Source: an uncultured Myxococcaceae bacterium (GTDB lineage Bacteria > Myxococcota_A > Polyangia > Polyangiales > Ga0077539). Taken from it: a DNA stretch of 64,000 nucleotides. The notes beneath the pieces are model-generated. The model was not told the DNA's origin, ran no database searches, and saw only the letters and a program-made list of their open reading frames with translations. Below, in pieces: positions 61,992-64,000 of the stretch (the stretch's first letter is position 1; every line of letters begins with the position of its first letter). The translations under genes were made by a program, and so were the position numbers. The stretch lies in the NCBI GenBank assembly GCA_945952225.1, contig CAMFHP010000027.1, positions 1-64,000 of the forward strand, in the 5' to 3' direction.

Positions 61992-62189
61992 AGGTCTGTA
62001 CTCCTCGAACGGTGGGGGATTCGGCGCCTCCCCGTGGAGCTCACACGACCCCCAATCTCGGTCGTCGTCGCAGCCCCTCGGGTTGGGGGCATAGGAACCC
62101 GTCGCCGCCCGGTGGGTCAATGCACGATCGCTGCATTCATGCCGCACGCTTGACGTTCTCCGGCCGCGCGTTGAAGACCGGCGCCCACG
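61992..62189. promoter_or_regulatory. divergent promoter region between lipoprotein and FHA genes
   Basis: 198 bp with no gene. TTGACG occurs at 62149-62154, a possible -35 box for the FHA-protein gene; no convincing -10 partner is visible. Confidence 0.3.
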
Positions 62190-63176
62190 ATGGACGGCCC
62201 CGACGAACGCACCGACGCGGGGGTGCGCGCCCTGCTGACCCGCCTCCGTGGGGCGACGTGGCTACGCCCCGCGTGCGCGCTCGCCGACGAAGCGCTGGCC
62301 GACGCCGCTGCGCGCTTCGACGACGCGCTGGCCGCGGTGGGCGACGGGCTCCCCGAGACGCGCGCGCTGCGGGTGGTCGACGGACCCGAAGCGGCCGCGC
62401 GCTGGTCGCGGTGGTGCGAGGCCACGACGGATCGCGACACGCTCCACATTCGCGCGCTCGGCAACGCGGTGGGCACGGCGGCGCGCAGGCTCGATGCGCC
62501 CGCAGAACCCGCACGCCTCGCAGCCTGGCAACGGGCGCTCGGTGAGGCCCTCGACGCCGCGCGCGCACGCGCTCTGTGGACCTCCGCGTGGCGCGGTGCG
62601 CTCCCCGTCGACCACCTCGCGCGCAACGCGCTGCGATGGATCGTCGCGCACCACGGCAGGGCCCTCGCACCCTCTCCGTGGGACCCGCTCCTCGAGCTGT
62701 GGTGCGACGGCGCGTGGTGCACGTGGACGCCCGACGCCACGCTCGTCGTGTGGACGCCCGAGACGCCCGTCGAGCACCTCGTCGCAGGCGAACGCCGCGC
62801 GCTCCCCGATACGCTCGCGACGATGGATGCGCGCATGACCGCGCTCGGCCTCGGTCCTCCGCCGGTGTGCGACGCGCGGGTGCCGCGGATGGGGGGCGTG
62901 TGCACGCTCGACGACGTGGAGACGCGCTTCGAAGTGCACGCGTGGGAGCTCACCATCGGTCGCGCGCTTTCGAACACGCTGGTGCTCGACGACGCGCGGA
63001 TCGCGAAGCGCCACGCGCGGGTGCACTGGCGCGACGGCGGCCCGTGGATCACGGGGCTCGCGAGCGCGTGCGGCACGGTGGTGAGCGAGGCGGCGGTGGG
63101 GCGCGCGGTGCGCTGGGGCTTCGGGGTCGAGGCGCGTGTCGGGGCGTTGCGGGTGCGACTCGACGAAGGTCAGTGA
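62190..63176 (+). CDS. FHA-domain protein
   Basis: 328 aa. The C-terminal 90 residues are a forkhead-associated domain: LTIGRALSNTLVLDD near residue 255 gives the GR and SN phosphothreonine-binding residues, then RIAKRHARVHW. The N-terminal 230 residues are helical, Ala/Arg-rich and not recognised. FHA domains bind phospho-Thr proteins, often in Ser/Thr kinase pathways, which are abundant in myxobacteria. It converges with the pilT-like gene with 7 bp of overlap. Confidence 0.82.
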   Translation: MDGPDERTDAGVRALLTRLRGATWLRPACALADEALADAAARFDDALAAVGDGLPETRALRVVDGPEAAARWSRWCEATTDRDTLHIRALGNAVGTAARRLDAPAEPARLAAWQRALGEALDAARARALWTSAWRGALPVDHLARNALRWIVAHHGRALAPSPWDPLLELWCDGAWCTWTPDATLVVWTPETPVEHLVAGERRALPDTLATMDARMTALGLGPPPVCDARVPRMGGVCTLDDVETRFEVHAWELTIGRALSNTLVLDDARIAKRHARVHWRDGGPWITGLASACGTVVSEAAVGRAVRWGFGVEARVGALRVRLDEGQ

Positions 63177-64000
63177 CCGCCGGCGTCTTCGGGCACGGCG
63201 TCGCCGCGATCCTTGAGCCACTTGCGGAAGTCGTCTTTGTCGATGGACTTCTCGAGGCCCGCGATGGGCTCGATCTTGTCTTCTTCGATGAGCTTCTTGA
63301 GCGCGTCGTCCATGGCGATCATGCCGTCGCGCTTGCCGAGCTTGATGAGCCCCGAGATCTGGTGCGTCTTGCCCTCGCGGATCATCGACGCCATCGCGTT
63401 CGACGAGAACATGATCTCGACCGCGGCCGCGCGTCCGCCGCCCTTCTTGCGAAGGAGCTGCTGCGCGACCACGCACTTGATCACCGACGCGAGGGTGCCG
63501 CGCACGCCCGACTGCTTGTCCGCGGGGAACACGTTGATGATGCGGTCGATGGTCTTCGCCGCGGAGTTGGTGTGCAGCGTGCCGAACACGAGCACGCCGG
63601 TCTCCGCCGCGTTGAGCGCCATGGCGATGGTCTCGAGGTCGCGCATCTCGCCGACGAGAATGGCGTCGGGGTCTTCGCGCACGGCGGCGCGCAGGGCCGT
63701 CGAGAAGCTCTTCGAGTGCGGGCCGATCTCGCGCTGCGACATCAGCGACTTCTTGTTCGGATGCACGAACTCGATGGGGTCTTCGATGGTGACGAAGTGC
63801 ATCGGCCGCGTCTCGTTCATCTCGTTGATGATGGCCGAGAGCGTGGTGCTCTTGCCCGAGCCCGTGGGACCGGTCACGAGCACGAGGCCCGAGCGGAGGT
63901 TCACCACCTTGCGGATCACGTCGGGCAGGCCGAGCTGCTGCACCGTGAGCAGCTTGGTGGGAATCACGCGGAACACGGCGCCCATGCCGCGCTCCTGCTT
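63170..64000 (-). CDS. pilT: twitching motility ATPase PilT-like, 5' end beyond window
   Basis: Hexameric ATPase that retracts type IV pili and powers S-motility in myxobacteria. About 276 residues are present; the reading frame stays open to the window end. Seen are Walker A GPTGSGKSTT, the Asp box FVTIEDPIEFVH, Walker B ILVGEMRDLETI, and the His box FGTLHTNSAAKTIDRI. AIRNLIRE, the usual PilT C-terminal signature, is replaced here by MASMIREGKTHQI. A PilU paralogue is possible because the N-terminus is not visible. Confidence 0.9.
   Translation of the reverse strand, partial: KQERGMGAVFRVIPTKLLTVQQLGLPDVIRKVVNLRSGLVLVTGPTGSGKSTTLSAIINEMNETRPMHFVTIEDPIEFVHPNKKSLMSQREIGPHSKSFSTALRAAVREDPDAILVGEMRDLETIAMALNAAETGVLVFGTLHTNSAAKTIDRIINVFPADKQSGVRGTLASVIKCVVAQQLLRKKGGGRAAAVEIMFSSNAMASMIREGKTHQISGLIKLGKRDGMIAMDDALKKLIEEDKIEPIAGLEKSIDKDDFRKWLKDRGDAVPEDAGGH

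Noticed and set aside
59112-62153. 1013-codon plus-strand frame opposite the PPC-domain lipoprotein
   Set aside because: Gly/Ala/Arg low-complexity ghost; the minus strand has lipobox and beta-domain motifs.

Overview
The window is very GC-rich DNA with strong G/C preference at third codon positions. It looks like a chromosomal segment of a myxobacterium (phylum Myxococcota, probably a Sandaracinus/Polyangium-like lineage). The reasons are large Cys-repeat lipoproteins with Asp/Thr/Ala-rich linkers, a myxobacterial-style retron, a PilT-type motor ATPase, and single-copy core genes (ftsA-ftsZ, proB, proC, rnhA, clpS-clpA, hslO, dksA). No transposase, integrase, phage gene or CRISPR array was seen.

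Layout. 1-8004: a tandem repeat, an AsnB-type asparagine synthase, an S1-domain RNA-binding protein, a small lipoprotein, an alpha/beta hydrolase, ProC, a snapalysin-like lipoprotein protease and ProB. 8093-14065 (minus strand): a complete retron of the kind classified as type XIII. Read 5' to 3' it is a HEAT/ARM-repeat protein, a SWIM zinc-finger protein starting in a GTGA overlap, an msr-msd RNA with clear a1/a2 ends and a long msd hairpin, and a retron reverse transcriptase with NAxxH, YADD and VTG motifs. 14220-28330: a DUF2452 protein, ftsA-ftsZ, RNase HI, a large unknown protein, two identical tRNA-Val(CAC) genes, a UbiB-like kinase, an acyltransferase, clpS-clpA and inositol-1-phosphate synthase. 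28580-39248: a surface-polysaccharide region with a flippase, four glycosyltransferases, two methyltransferases and two deacetylases, many in 4-base stop/start overlaps, with an A-type Fe-S carrier and DksA between them. 39325-44659: a Uma2 nuclease, a nucleotidyltransferase/sigma-4-like HTH/HD operon behind a 42-bp repeat array, Hsp33, an HTH-Zn-ribbon regulator and a START-like protein. 44833-64000: a lipoprotein esterase, tyrosine-catabolism genes (hmgA, and maiA-fahA 6 kb away), two paralogous CheW proteins with an inserted CZB zinc domain, two giant Cys-rich lipoproteins, a PhoR-like protein lacking a kinase signature and its overlapping partner, an FHA protein, and the 3' part of a pilT-like gene.

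The retron is the most interesting system. All parts, including the non-coding RNA, can be read directly from the sequence. The classification is recalled from the literature; what the system senses and which protein is the effector cannot be told from sequence alone.
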